Numbered from the stretch's first letter, positions 55,657 to 64,000 are shown. The stretch is DNA of 64,000 nucleotides from Paraburkholderia hospita (GCF_002902965.1 NZ_CP026108.1:806001-870000), one strand, 5' to 3'. The notes: a model not told the origin generated them from the letters alone. Numbers and translations: made by a program.

Positions 55657-56075
55657 CGGGCATTTCTCACCGGTACGCGCGCGCGTTATTTAGTTATAGG
55701 ATACTGTTGTTGGTGCGCATCCCGCACCGATGCGTTTCCTCCTGGCACACGACGAACGCCAGACTGCGTCGTTCTCTGAACACAACAATCGCTCCTCGTT
55801 GCTGGGAACCGTCCCTGCGAGTCCATACGGACATCAAACGATACTCACGTATGTTTGTGAATCGTGAAGCGGGGGGATATTATTTTTCCATCTGACGCTC
55901 ACGGAGCACCCCGACCTATAACAGCTTCGGATTGAATTGAGCGTCAGGCTGACGTTCAGATTGCTTGGTCGTCTAGCCAGGAGCCAATTTATCGACGCAC
56001 GCCCGATTACAACAGAATCATAAGGCGTTGGCTCATTCGTCCAAATTCTCAAACAAAGTTAATGGAGCGAAAGAT
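55657..56075. other. Intergenic region before DUF417 gene
   Basis: About 420 bases with the promoter at 55841-55883; no gene recognised. A long leader (about 180 bases) lies between the predicted start of transcription and the gene. Confidence 0.4.
55841..55883 (+). promoter_or_regulatory. Activator-type promoter of DUF417 gene
   Basis: ATACTCACGTAT (55841-55852), GTTTGT (55853-55858), 19 bases, -10 TATTAT (55878-55883), followed by TTTTCCATC. It is the closest match to the DUF3331 promoter, with matching bases continuing past the -10. Confidence 0.62.
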
Positions 56076-56582
56076 ATGCTTAAAAACGTACATGTCGCCG
56101 AGAAGTATGACACTTCGGTCTGGCCGCTTGGGTTCCTTCGCTGGGCCTTGGTGGTCATATTTCTTTGGTTCGGTTGCATGAAGTTCACTAGTTACGAGGC
56201 TCACGGAATCTCTTCGTTTATTGTACATAGTCCGATTATGGGTTGGCTCAATACCCTATTCGGGGTACAAGGTGCGAGTGATGTGATTGGCGTCCTCGAA
56301 CTGTCGACGGCTGCCGCCCTGATCCTTGGCGCATTTGTCCCGATCTTTTCGGCGCTTGGCGCTGCGATGTCATGCGCGACTTATATCGTCACCTTGACGT
56401 TTATGTTTAGCACCCCTGGCGTAACCGCGGCTCCCTTGGGCGGCTTCCCGTGGCTATCAGGCGATGTCGGGCAATTCTTGCTTAAGGACCTTGTTCTTCT
56501 CGCGGCGTCCGCCTGCCTTCTGATGAAATCAATTCAATTGGCACCGAGCGGCGCCCATGAGACGGCTGCAATGTCTCGATAG
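56076..56582 (+). CDS. DUF417/YkgB (RclC-like) membrane protein
   Basis: 168 residues from MLKNVHVAEKYDTSVWPLGF; GGAG lies 10 bases before ATG 56076, so the extension to 56028 is rejected. Four hydrophobic segments and the family blocks WALVVIFLWFGCMKFTSYEA, IVHSPIMGWLNTLFGVQGAS, IGVLELSTAAALILGAFVP and PWLSGDVGQFLLKDLVLLAA identify DUF417. In E. coli the homologue RclC belongs to the reactive-chlorine resistance operon rclABC. Here it follows an AhpD-like gene, consistent with oxidant defence. Confidence 0.88.
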   Translation: MLKNVHVAEKYDTSVWPLGFLRWALVVIFLWFGCMKFTSYEAHGISSFIVHSPIMGWLNTLFGVQGASDVIGVLELSTAAALILGAFVPIFSALGAAMSCATYIVTLTFMFSTPGVTAAPLGGFPWLSGDVGQFLLKDLVLLAASACLLMKSIQLAPSGAHETAAMSR

Positions 56583-57052
56583 ACCAAATCAACCAATGGC
56601 GTCCCTTATGCCGGTTAGTCTGAGAATAAATCTGGTGTCTATGTCAAGCAATGGCATAGACACCAGATAGGCATGGGCAGGCGCCGCAACCTCAGAACGA
56701 ACACCGTCTCCGGATTTGGCATCCAGACCGGACGCTCGACGCTACCGGCGGCGAAATCGCCGCCGCGCGTAAGCTGCGGGCGTTACGCATCAGTCAGATG
56801 AGGCGATACGCAGCCCCGCACCACTCATGCGGTTGCGCCGAACTGCGTAGGCCACCACCCGGTTCCGACAAGCAGTTTTCTATGTGAGCGAAAACCAATG
56901 CCTTAGATGACAGTATGGATCCAACTGTCTTTCGCGACAAAATCAATGCGCCATCGAAGCAGATACAGCGCAGAACTGTCTGTTGCTATGCCGCGCACTT
57001 CATAACCCACCAAGACTTTAACCTAGCTAAAGGATCGCTCGGCGCGACGTGT
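56583..57052. other. Convergent intergenic stretch with long hairpin
   Basis: About 470 bases between the ends of the DUF417 gene and the flavoprotein gene; holds the hairpin at 56630-56668. No gene recognised. Confidence 0.4.
56630..56668. repeat. Perfect 14-bp inverted repeat downstream of DUF417 gene
   Basis: ATCTGGTGTCTATG (56630-56643) and CATAGACACCAGAT (56655-56668) are exact complements separated by 11 bases. It begins 48 bases after the DUF417 stop. No T-run follows, so if it ends transcription it is not a classical intrinsic terminator; it may stabilise the 3' end of the mRNA or be a protein site. Confidence 0.7.
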
Positions 57053-58966
57053 TCAATGCACACTCGCTCGCGTGAGCATCGAATGAATTTCCGATATGAC
57101 AGCCGCACCTTCTCCGACCGCGGCCGAGACTCGCTTGATAGACGAGGAGCGCACGTCACCTATCGCGAAAATACCCGGCACATTGGTCTGAAATGTGAGG
57201 CAACGAACAGGATCAGATGCATCAGCAGTCCTTGTTAAAACGAATCCTCTATCGTCGACTTCTACTTCGCATTCGCGAAGCCACTGAGTATTTGGATCGG
57301 CACCAGTGAAAAAAAAGAGGTGTCTGGTCAAAATAGACGCGCCACGTCCGTTTGCCTTGACTGTCAACCCGCAGAGCCCGTCTTCATCAGTGGACGCCGA
57401 TTCGATCGTCGCACGTGTGTGTATCGTTACATTGTGTAGCGCCATTACACGATCAATCAGATATCGAGACATAGTTTCCTGAAGCCCGCCTCGCCTTACA
57501 AGTACGTGGACATGGCTCGCATAGTTCGAGAGGTACACGATTGCCTGGCCGGCTGAATTTCCCCCTCCAACAAGTACAACTTCCGTCCCCTGACAAAGCT
57601 TCGCCTCGACGGCTGAAGCCCAATAATAGACGCCTTTGGCAGTGGCCAAGTCCAGACCAGCGATATCTGGACGGCGATACGAGGCCCCGCTCGCTATCAC
57701 GACTGAGTGCGCGCGGACTAGACGGCCGCCGGTGAGATGCACTGCAAACGGCGATGCCGCGCACTCCAGCTTCAAGATTTCCGATGGAATCGAGATTTCC
57801 GCACCGAACTTCAGTGCCTGCATAAACGCCCGATATGCCAACGCTTGACCTGAAATTCCAGCAGGAAAGCCGAGAAAGTTTTCAATACGCGCGCTGGCCG
57901 CTGCCTGTCCTCCGGCACCGTGTGAGTCAAACACAATGACCGACAGGCCCTCCGATGCCGCGTATACCGCGGCCGCCAATCCGGCTGGCCCCGCGCCGAC
58001 TATCGCTACATCATAGATCTTCGTCGGCGTCAATTCTGGCAAAAGCCCGAGCCTTTCAGCGAGAGTTGGCTCGTCGGGGCAACGCAATATCGTTCCATCG
58101 GCCAGCACCACGATAGGTGTCGATTCGCGCCAGTCTGGCAGCTTTGAAAGAACGCTCACGGTTTCCAGATCACTCTCCGTGTCAACCACCCGGTACGGAT
58201 GATTCGCCCGCCGAAAAAATCCCTCCAGTGCCAAGGTCTTGCTATCTGTCGATGGCCCGATCAGTACCGGTCCACTGCCGTCCTGAACGAGTTCCGCGCG
58301 GCGCAGTATAAGTGCGCGCATGATGATTTCGCCAAGCTGTGCCTCCTCTATGAGAAGCGCACGCAGCTGGGAGGGTGAGATCAGAATCGCACGGACATCT
58401 TTGATCGCAGATCCGTCTACCAGGTACGGTTTCCCGGTCAGCTGCGCAGTCTCCCCAAGGAATTGTCCTTCGCCCAGTTCAACCAAAAATTGTGACTGCC
58501 CCAGCCCATCTCGCCGGGTAAGCACGACACTGCCACGTAAAATAATTCGTATTCCCAGTCCTGGGTCACCGGCTCTGAACATGGTTTCACCGCTTTTCCA
58601 AGACTCAATCGTCCCAAACCGACGTAACCGTTCGACGTCCGCATCGTTCAGCCGGGGAAACATCTGAGGGCGCCGTTGCGCGAGAACAGTCCCCTGCCTT
58701 TCTTGCTCGGGCGCACGACTACGGTTTAGGTAATAGCCATAGTTGGCGGACCGCCCCTCAGGCGCATTCCGTGGTGTGTCCGCTCCACCACTCGACGGTA
58801 CATTGGAAATGTAGCGTCCGTAATTTGCGGAAACACCGTGGCTGAGAACAGTGGTCCCCGGCGGGATATCAGGGAAGTCGTCGGTCATGCTGGGCGACTG
58901 TCCATTCGCATTGTCTTCCCAAGCATTGGGTTCGAGGTCGAACGTGAATTCATCGTCTGTATTCAT
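57053..58966 (-). CDS. cNMP-binding domain/thioredoxin-reductase-like flavoprotein
   Basis: 637 residues from MNTDDEFTFDLEPNAWED (AGGTG before ATG 58966). Residues 1-100 are a disordered extension with two SANYG motifs (46-50 and 73-77). Residues about 108-235 are a cyclic-nucleotide-binding-like domain (SGETMFRAGDPGLGIRIILR, GQFLGETAQLTGKP). From about 335 on it is a thioredoxin-reductase-type FAD/NAD(P)H protein (AIVGAGPAGLAAAVYAASEG, VVLVGGGNSAGQA, FAIGDVRSSSIKRVSAAVGE). The redox CxxC is absent (VYYWASAVEAKLC), so electrons must go to another partner. A thioredoxin-like linker may lie between the two domains. Confidence 0.88.
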   Translation of the reverse strand: MNTDDEFTFDLEPNAWEDNANGQSPSMTDDFPDIPPGTTVLSHGVSANYGRYISNVPSSGGADTPRNAPEGRSANYGYYLNRSRAPEQERQGTVLAQRRPQMFPRLNDADVERLRRFGTIESWKSGETMFRAGDPGLGIRIILRGSVVLTRRDGLGQSQFLVELGEGQFLGETAQLTGKPYLVDGSAIKDVRAILISPSQLRALLIEEAQLGEIIMRALILRRAELVQDGSGPVLIGPSTDSKTLALEGFFRRANHPYRVVDTESDLETVSVLSKLPDWRESTPIVVLADGTILRCPDEPTLAERLGLLPELTPTKIYDVAIVGAGPAGLAAAVYAASEGLSVIVFDSHGAGGQAAASARIENFLGFPAGISGQALAYRAFMQALKFGAEISIPSEILKLECAASPFAVHLTGGRLVRAHSVVIASGASYRRPDIAGLDLATAKGVYYWASAVEAKLCQGTEVVLVGGGNSAGQAIVYLSNYASHVHVLVRRGGLQETMSRYLIDRVMALHNVTIHTRATIESASTDEDGLCGLTVKANGRGASILTRHLFFFTGADPNTQWLRECEVEVDDRGFVLTRTADASDPVRCLTFQTNVPGIFAIGDVRSSSIKRVSAAVGEGAAVISEIHSMLTRASVH

Positions 58967-59496
58967 AGAGCACCTGGCTGTTCGAAACATTCGCCACTTA
59001 GAGCGTGCCACAACGGTGACTTATGGAAGTTATCCGGGTCCACATTCCAATAGCCCGCCACTGTGAGTTTTGATGCGGTGCAGCGCGACCTCCTGGCCAC
59101 ATCGATTAACAGTTGATCCTGTCATCCGTGCGTTCCGTTAAACGGTCGCAGTCATGATCCCGGCTCGCTCCAGTGTCGTGTTTGTCGAAGATTCCAGCAA
59201 GGCCGTCAAGGTATCGGGTTCATATCCTCAGGTATGGACCAACAATACGTTTTCTCTATGTACACTTATTAGATACGTCGCTAACAACGTCCCTAAATTC
59301 CGGATCGCAGTCGGATTTCTCAATATCGCATCTTCGAACAACCGTCAGCATCCGATCCATCCGAAGGATAGCTGTACGCCTCTTCAGTCATTTAGTGGCG
59401 GTCCCACTTAATGGCCAAATGTCTAGCCGACGCTCCACGGCAATCAGCCAGACCGCTACTCATCGTGCGATTTGGTCTTTTATGGGATACAAAAAC
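58967..59496. other. Divergent intergenic region
   Basis: About 530 bases between the flavoprotein and ACT-domain genes. ATATCCTCAGGTAT near 59222 recalls the operator half-sites but has a 6-base spacer. No gene recognised. Confidence 0.35.
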
Positions 59497-59937
59497 ATGC
59501 ACGAGAGTACTACGAATCTGAGAACACTTATCGCCTCTATGTCTCCAGTTCTCAATCAGGAGCGCGTCGCGTTTGTAAGTCTCGCTTTGGGTGAAATGGC
59601 CCCTGAAGGTATTCCAGGCAGCGCGATTATCGGTACTTTTCGGGAACAAGAAGGGCTAACCGTTTTTGTAGAGCTCGGCGTAGCGGAACGGTTCAATTTA
59701 GAGATTTCGTTTCGTGCAGCGTGGATAACTTTGCTGCTTCGCTCGGACCTGACCTCAGCTGGGCTTACGGCTGCGTTCTCCGGTGCATTAGGCGCCGTCG
59801 GAATAAGCTGCAATGTGGTCGCTGCGACCTATCACGATCACATTTTTGTGCCGTTGGAAGCTGCCGATGACGCGATGTGCGTCCTTGAGCAACTTCAGCG
59901 CGACGCCGCGAACCAGTCCGGTATGACACTTCAATGA
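59497..59937 (+). CDS. ACT-domain-type small protein
   Basis: 146 residues from MHESTTNLRTLIASMSPVLN; ATG 59482 is a possible earlier start. The pattern RVAFVSLALGEMAPEGIPGS, then TVFVELGVAERFNLEISFRA (usually written as one strand of the first ACT-like unit), and TSAGLTAAFSGALGAVGISC with VAATYHDHIFVPLEAADDAM resembles the ACT_3 family, small proteins with two ACT folds that bind amino acids. No enzymatic domain. Its role here is unknown; it is followed 236 bases later by a nitroreductase. Confidence 0.72.
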   Translation: MHESTTNLRTLIASMSPVLNQERVAFVSLALGEMAPEGIPGSAIIGTFREQEGLTVFVELGVAERFNLEISFRAAWITLLLRSDLTSAGLTAAFSGALGAVGISCNVVAATYHDHIFVPLEAADDAMCVLEQLQRDAANQSGMTLQ

Positions 59938-60173
59938 ACCGTGACGCGCTGCCAGGGGCGGCCGCCCGACACAACGGGACCCTTCACGTGCAGCGCCGCA
60001 GGGCCTCGATATTCACGCGCCGATGTCCGCTTGCCGATGCAGAAGGATAGTCGCAACAGCGTCATGCACACAGCAATCCCTAAGCAAAGGAGGAGAAACC
60101 ACGTCGAACCATATTCAGGCACCCATACTGCGGAAGTACTGTTGTCCCTCAATCTATTACTAGCGGAACCAGC

Positions 60174-60791
60174 ATGACCAATGCCGTCATTGAATGTATC
60201 CTGAGCCGTAGCGCCGCCAAGTACTACGACCCCGCCGCCACCTTGAGCGACGACCAGATTCGCGAACTGGTGCGTATCGGCACCTCGGCGCCAACGTCCT
60301 TTCACTTGCAGAACTGGCGCTTCATCGCCGTTCGCACGCCCGAGGCCAAGGCCAAGCTAAGTCCGATCGCCTGGAATCAGCCTGCGATCACCGATGCCGC
60401 TGTTACCTTCATCGTCTGCGGCCAGCTGGCCGATTCCAGCGTGATACCCGATCGCCTGGCTCCTCTTGTGGAAGACGGCGTCATGCCCGCGGAGATGGTG
60501 TCGGAATGGGAAATCCCGGCGCGCGGTCTGTACAAGGAATACCCCCAGCGTCAGCGAGACGAGGCAGTGCGCAGTGGGACCTTTGGCGCCGCAGCAATGA
60601 TCTATGCGGCCCGCTCACTTGGACTGGGTTCTACGCCGATGATCGGTTTCGATGCCGAAGCCGTGCACCGTGAGTTTGGTTTGGCCGACGATGAAGTGCC
60701 GGTCATGTTGTTGACAGTAGGTGCAGAGCGTTCGGGAAACTGGGCACAGAAGCCGCGCCGTCCCGTCGCCGATGTACTGGACCTGGTATGA
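60174..60791 (+). CDS. Nitroreductase-family NAD(P)H flavin oxidoreductase
   Basis: 205 residues. FMN contacts are visible in LSRSAAKYYDP (Arg-Ser near the start), GTSAPTSFHLQNWRFIAV and the later FGAAAMIYAARSLGLGSTPM with IGFDAEAVHREFGL. The family reduces nitro groups, quinones and related electrophiles with an FMN bound at the dimer interface. The ATG at 60174 has only a weak ribosome site (GCGGAACC). The base composition of this gene is more GC-rich and regular than its neighbours. Probably part of the redox/stress set. Confidence 0.88.
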   Translation: MTNAVIECILSRSAAKYYDPAATLSDDQIRELVRIGTSAPTSFHLQNWRFIAVRTPEAKAKLSPIAWNQPAITDAAVTFIVCGQLADSSVIPDRLAPLVEDGVMPAEMVSEWEIPARGLYKEYPQRQRDEAVRSGTFGAAAMIYAARSLGLGSTPMIGFDAEAVHREFGLADDEVPVMLLTVGAERSGNWAQKPRRPVADVLDLV

Positions 60792-60977
60792 GTGATTCGC
60801 CGCAGCGGTGACCGCGGCGACAGATTAACAGGCCAGCAGGTGAGAGGCGATCACAGACCACTTGCCGCCTGAAGGCCTAACCAGCTTCGAGCCTGCCTGG
60901 GCACGAAGTAAGCCGACGGACAGTTCCTGCAAGGGCTTCCTTCAATTAGTTAAACAAGTTACTTAAGGAGTACTGAT

Positions 60978-61523
60978 ATGCCAAGAACTATTGTGCTATC
61001 GCCGGAAAACGTGCCGGCTGAGTCGAAACCTACTCTCGATGCTTTCACGAAAAACATCGGATTCACTCCGAACATGATGGCATCCTTCGCACAAAGCCCG
61101 ATCGCGTTCAACGCCTGGGCGACCCTGCTCGGCTCCCTGAGTAAGGCGCTCGACGTGAAGACGCGCGACAGCATCGGTCTGGCTGTCTCCGAGGTGAATG
61201 CCTGCAACTACTGTCTGTCAGTTCACAGCTTTACGGCCAAGCATATGGCCCAGCTGGCGCCGGAGGAAGTCGTTCTCGCCCGGAAGGGCCACGCGAGCGA
61301 TCCGAAGCGCGACGCCGCCGTCCAGTTCGCGCGCAAAGTCATCGAGACACGCGGCCAGGTCACTGACGCCGATCTGAAAGCCGTCCGCGATGCCGGGTAT
61401 TCGGATGCGAACGTCATGGAGATCGTCGCGCTGGTCGCCATGTATTCTCTGACGAACTTCTTCAATAACGTGTTCGACCCCGAGAAGGACTTCCCCGCCG
61501 TTACACCGGCTGGCTCCGTCTGA
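60978..61523 (+). CDS. AhpD-like carboxymuconolactone decarboxylase-family protein (copy 6)
   Basis: 181 residues from MPRTIVLSPENVPAESKPTL; TAAGGAG stands 8 bases before the ATG. The active site CNYCLSVH is complete (CxxCxxxH), and the family blocks FTKNIGFTPNMMASFAQSP, RFARK-type FARKVIETRGQVTDADLKAV and FFNNVFDPEKDFP are present. It is the most canonical of the long copies. It stands between a nitroreductase and an SDR on the same strand. Confidence 0.92.
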   Translation: MPRTIVLSPENVPAESKPTLDAFTKNIGFTPNMMASFAQSPIAFNAWATLLGSLSKALDVKTRDSIGLAVSEVNACNYCLSVHSFTAKHMAQLAPEEVVLARKGHASDPKRDAAVQFARKVIETRGQVTDADLKAVRDAGYSDANVMEIVALVAMYSLTNFFNNVFDPEKDFPAVTPAGSV

Positions 61524-61753
61524 ATCGCTCGGACTTCGCACCGGAAATACAAAGGATTACGTTACGATTTCAATGATGTAAGCGTTACCCTAAGCGTCAA
61601 TCGGGCAGATGCGCCGCGCCATCAGTGGCTGCCATCAGCAAACAAGGCAGATTGAGGTATGTGCTAAACCCGAATTGACGTACCCACGTCCGGTCGCGGC
61701 GGAGCTGCCAACCAGACTCTCGTTATGCTCCGCCAAAAATTTATGAGGTCGCT

Positions 61754-62467
61754 ATGACCAGCACATCTCAAAAAGTTGTGGTTGTAACCGGTGCATCGCA
61801 AGGCATAGGCCGCGAAGTAGTCAGGATGTTTCAAGGGCTTGATTATCGCGTTGTCGCGACTGCGCGTTCAATCAAACCGTCGGACGACGCGAATGTTATG
61901 GCCATCGCGGGAGATATTGGCGATCCGGCAACCGCACAACGCGTCATTTCCGAAACCATCGCGCGATTCGGCCGGCTCGACACGCTGGTAAACAACGCAG
62001 GCATCTACATCGGCAAACCATTTACGGAACACACCCTCGAAGATTACGCTGCAGTGGTAAACGTGAATCTGTCAGGCTTCTATCACATCACTCAGCTCGC
62101 CATCGCGGAAATGGAAAGACATTCGAGCGGCCATGTGGTTAGCGTTACTGCAAGCGTAATTGACGCTCCGCGCACCGGTGTATATTCAGTTCTCGCCGCC
62201 TTGACCAAGGGAGGTCTAAACGCGGCTACGAAGTCGCTGGCGATTGAGTACGCGAGGAAAGGGATTCGTGTGAACGCCGTCGCGCCCGGAATCATCAAGT
62301 CGTCAATGCATCCACCTGAAACCCATAAGGCACTGGGAACCTTGCATCCATTGGGACGCATGGGCGACATGAGCGATATCGCTAACGCAATTCTCTTTCT
62401 TGATTCCGCACCATTTGTCACAGGGGAAATCCTTCACGTCGACGGTGGCATGAGCGCCGGTCATTAG
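61754..62467 (+). CDS. Short-chain dehydrogenase/reductase with altered catalytic motif
   Basis: 237 residues from MTSTSQKVVVVTGASQGIGR (GAGGTCGCT before the ATG). The cofactor loop TGASQGIG and NNAG (LVNNAGIYIG) are intact, the catalytic Ser region is VSVTASVIDAP, and the C-terminal GEILHVDGGMSAGH is typical. The usual YxxxK is not present: the segment is VYSVLAALTKGG, with Ala four residues before the Lys and a Tyr eight residues before it. A similar pattern (xLAxLTKGG) occurs in a known subgroup. Divergent from a MocR regulator at its 3' side (convergent ends). Confidence 0.88.
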   Translation: MTSTSQKVVVVTGASQGIGREVVRMFQGLDYRVVATARSIKPSDDANVMAIAGDIGDPATAQRVISETIARFGRLDTLVNNAGIYIGKPFTEHTLEDYAAVVNVNLSGFYHITQLAIAEMERHSSGHVVSVTASVIDAPRTGVYSVLAALTKGGLNAATKSLAIEYARKGIRVNAVAPGIIKSSMHPPETHKALGTLHPLGRMGDMSDIANAILFLDSAPFVTGEILHVDGGMSAGH

Positions 62468-62587
62468 CCGTTTGCCGAGCACAGCAAGCCGGTGCAGTTT
62501 CATATCCGACATCTATGCGCTTGCACCAACCGGCGATGGGTATGCCCCCAACGCATACCGAAGAAAGTCTTCGGGCACGCGGCGCGC

Positions 62588-64000
62588 CTATGAGAACTTC
62601 CGGATCAGCTGTTGCAAACGATCACACGCATTCGGAAGTTGCCGTTCAATCGCAGTGGCTACGCCGAGGAGTAGCCCCGATCGCTGTGTGTCCTCTGAGC
62701 AATACCAGCGCGACAAAGGCCCCGGCGCAAGCCCGTAGGCATATGCTTCCCGGACGATCCTCTTATCGTCCACGCCATCGGCAAGCCTGAGCACCACTGC
62801 AAGTCCGGATGGATAGACCTCCAACCCCTTGGCTTCCAGACTCGCCAGAACCGCGTTGCTTCGGCTCGCATAGATTCGCTTCATCCGACGCAAATGCCGC
62901 ATATAGTGCCCATCTCGCATGAATTCCGCGGTCGCCAATTGCACGGCCGGACCGGGAGCGGTGGCGAGACAGGCCACAACTTCTTCAAACCGCGACACGA
63001 GGGAAGCCGGCGCAACGACGAATCCGAGCCGAAGTGTCGGGCTGATGGTCTTACTGAAAGAACCTATATGAATCACCCGGCCCGCTCTGTCCAACGATGC
63101 AAGGGCGGGCGCGGCGCGCCGTCCCAGCTGAAGCTCACCCAGATAATCGTCTTCAATGATCCAGGCATCGGCATTCCCTGCCCATTCCAGGAGCCGAACG
63201 CGTCGGGCAAGCGACAATGTGGGACCTAAAGGCGCCTGCTGCCCGGGCGTTACGAGAGCAATCGCAGCGTCCGGTGCGTGCCGTTCGCCGTAAGCGACGT
63301 CGAGACCGTCTTCGTCCACCGGAACGGGAACCGTTTCGAGCCGCGAAAGCTCCAAAGCCATACGACTGGGGAGAAATCCCGGGTTCTCGACCCACGCCTT
63401 TCGACCTTCCGGTTGTATCACTCGGAGTGCAACACCAAGCGCCCCTGTAAACCCTCCCGAGATGAAGATTTGGGAGGGCAAACATTCGACGCCGCGTGAC
63501 AGAGCCAGATGGGCCGCGATTTCTCGCCGCAGTTGATGTTCCCCGCGAGGGTCCGGATAGGACGCGAGCGCTTCGACCTCGTCACGCGCCGCACGAGCTC
63601 TGAGCCGAGCAAACAGGATACGAGGGAAACAGTCCGACGCTGGTACCCCATTCTGAAAGATGGAAGACCCGGACAGGAAGTGTTGGTATAACGCAGATGG
63701 CTGATTCGTCTCAAAGGAACGCGCAGGTTCCCCGGAAGGACGCGCCATGCCCGTATGGTCGGAGATTCTGGTCCCGCCCGCGCGAGATGAAACGACCAAC
63801 TGCGCATCGGACAGCCGCTCATACGCTGTCCGGACTGTGCCACGTGCCACTCCTAGCTGCGTAGCCAAGTCCACCCAAGAAGGCAGCCTGGCACCAGGAA
63901 CGAGTATTCCATTTTCGATCGCACCAACGATGCCCAGTCGAATCTGCTCCGACAGCGAGGTTTTGGACGCACGGTCAAGCGTCAGATTCAGAATAGTCAT
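62588..64000 (-). CDS. MocR/PdxR-type GntR-aminotransferase regulator
   Basis: 470 residues; the ATG is the last codon of the window, so an upstream start cannot be excluded. Residues 1-75 are a GntR winged helix (LPSWVDLATQLGVARGTVRT, AYERLSDAQLV). The rest is a fold-type I aminotransferase domain with the PLP-binding lysine in IHIGSFSKTISPTLRLGF, the cofactor Asp in WIIEDDYLGEL and FISGGFTGALGV. Such regulators sense PLP or amino compounds and usually control neighbouring genes. It converges on the SDR gene. Confidence 0.92.
   Translation of the reverse strand: MTILNLTLDRASKTSLSEQIRLGIVGAIENGILVPGARLPSWVDLATQLGVARGTVRTAYERLSDAQLVVSSRAGGTRISDHTGMARPSGEPARSFETNQPSALYQHFLSGSSIFQNGVPASDCFPRILFARLRARAARDEVEALASYPDPRGEHQLRREIAAHLALSRGVECLPSQIFISGGFTGALGVALRVIQPEGRKAWVENPGFLPSRMALELSRLETVPVPVDEDGLDVAYGERHAPDAAIALVTPGQQAPLGPTLSLARRVRLLEWAGNADAWIIEDDYLGELQLGRRAAPALASLDRAGRVIHIGSFSKTISPTLRLGFVVAPASLVSRFEEVVACLATAPGPAVQLATAEFMRDGHYMRHLRRMKRIYASRSNAVLASLEAKGLEVYPSGLAVVLRLADGVDDKRIVREAYAYGLAPGPLSRWYCSEDTQRSGLLLGVATAIERQLPNACDRLQQLIRKFS

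Noticed and set aside
60128..60145. ATACTGCGGAAGTA before the nitroreductase gene
   Set aside because: It resembles the operator half-sites but the spacer is six bases and the second half is AGTA, so it was not counted.
1..64000. CRISPR arrays, tRNA or rRNA genes
   Set aside because: No regularly spaced repeats, and no cloverleaf-like or rRNA-like sequence was noticed on reading; a dedicated scan was not possible.

Overview
The gene complement, GC-rich coding bias and several families that I associate with Burkholderiaceae (DUF2818, DUF3331, the Fis-annotated AT-rich-start protein, LpxO-like hydroxylase, MocR and FixJ regulators) suggest a Burkholderia/Paraburkholderia/Caballeronia-type genome. 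The window looks like an accessory region: at least seven IS elements or IS relics, many frameshifted genes and long gene-poor stretches.

Left part (1-12.8 kb): the 3' end of resB (system II cytochrome c assembly) enters from the left edge. It is followed by DUF2818, a cold-shock protein, a GNAT/azoreductase pair, adjacent IS110 and IS5 family relics, a RidA-like gene, a frameshifted methyltransferase, a Fis-annotated protein, an MFS exporter and a decayed IS605-type TnpB.

Cytochrome block (12.8-32.1 kb): a complete, tightly overlapping minus-strand system I operon ccmABCDEFGHI (including a 59-residue ccmD) sits directly behind msrA. Then come two tandem quinone-oxidoreductase-like genes, a c-type cytochrome P460, an LpxO-like hydroxylase, ccsA (the system II partner of resB, here 24 kb away and inverted), a high-potential iron-sulfur protein, a broken IS5 element, a small membrane protein, a DUF3331 gene and a cytochrome b561. 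So two c-type cytochrome maturation systems lie together, with plausible clients nearby.

IS nest (32.1-36.2 kb): an IS607-like relic (tnpA plus the 3' half of a TnpB-related gene) is split by an IS3 element that is itself split by an IS110 element. A DedA-rhodanese fusion follows.

Regulatory/AhpD-like block (38-64 kb): two sensor-kinase/FixJ-type response-regulator sets (one kinase N-terminally truncated), one intact and two decayed copies of a TetR gene, another TetR, a LysR and a MocR regulator surround six carboxymuconolactone-decarboxylase/AhpD-like genes, a P460-like protein, a DUF417 (RclC-like) membrane protein, a cNMP-domain thioredoxin-reductase-like flavoprotein, a nitroreductase and an SDR. 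Three promoters in this block (before DUF3331, an AhpD-like gene and DUF417) share a palindrome ATAC-N4-G(T/C)AT, a GTTTGT element and a TATNAT-like -10 at identical spacing. I read this as a probable stress/redox regulon controlled by one of the FixJ-type regulators. That coregulated set is the best candidate here for an undescribed system.
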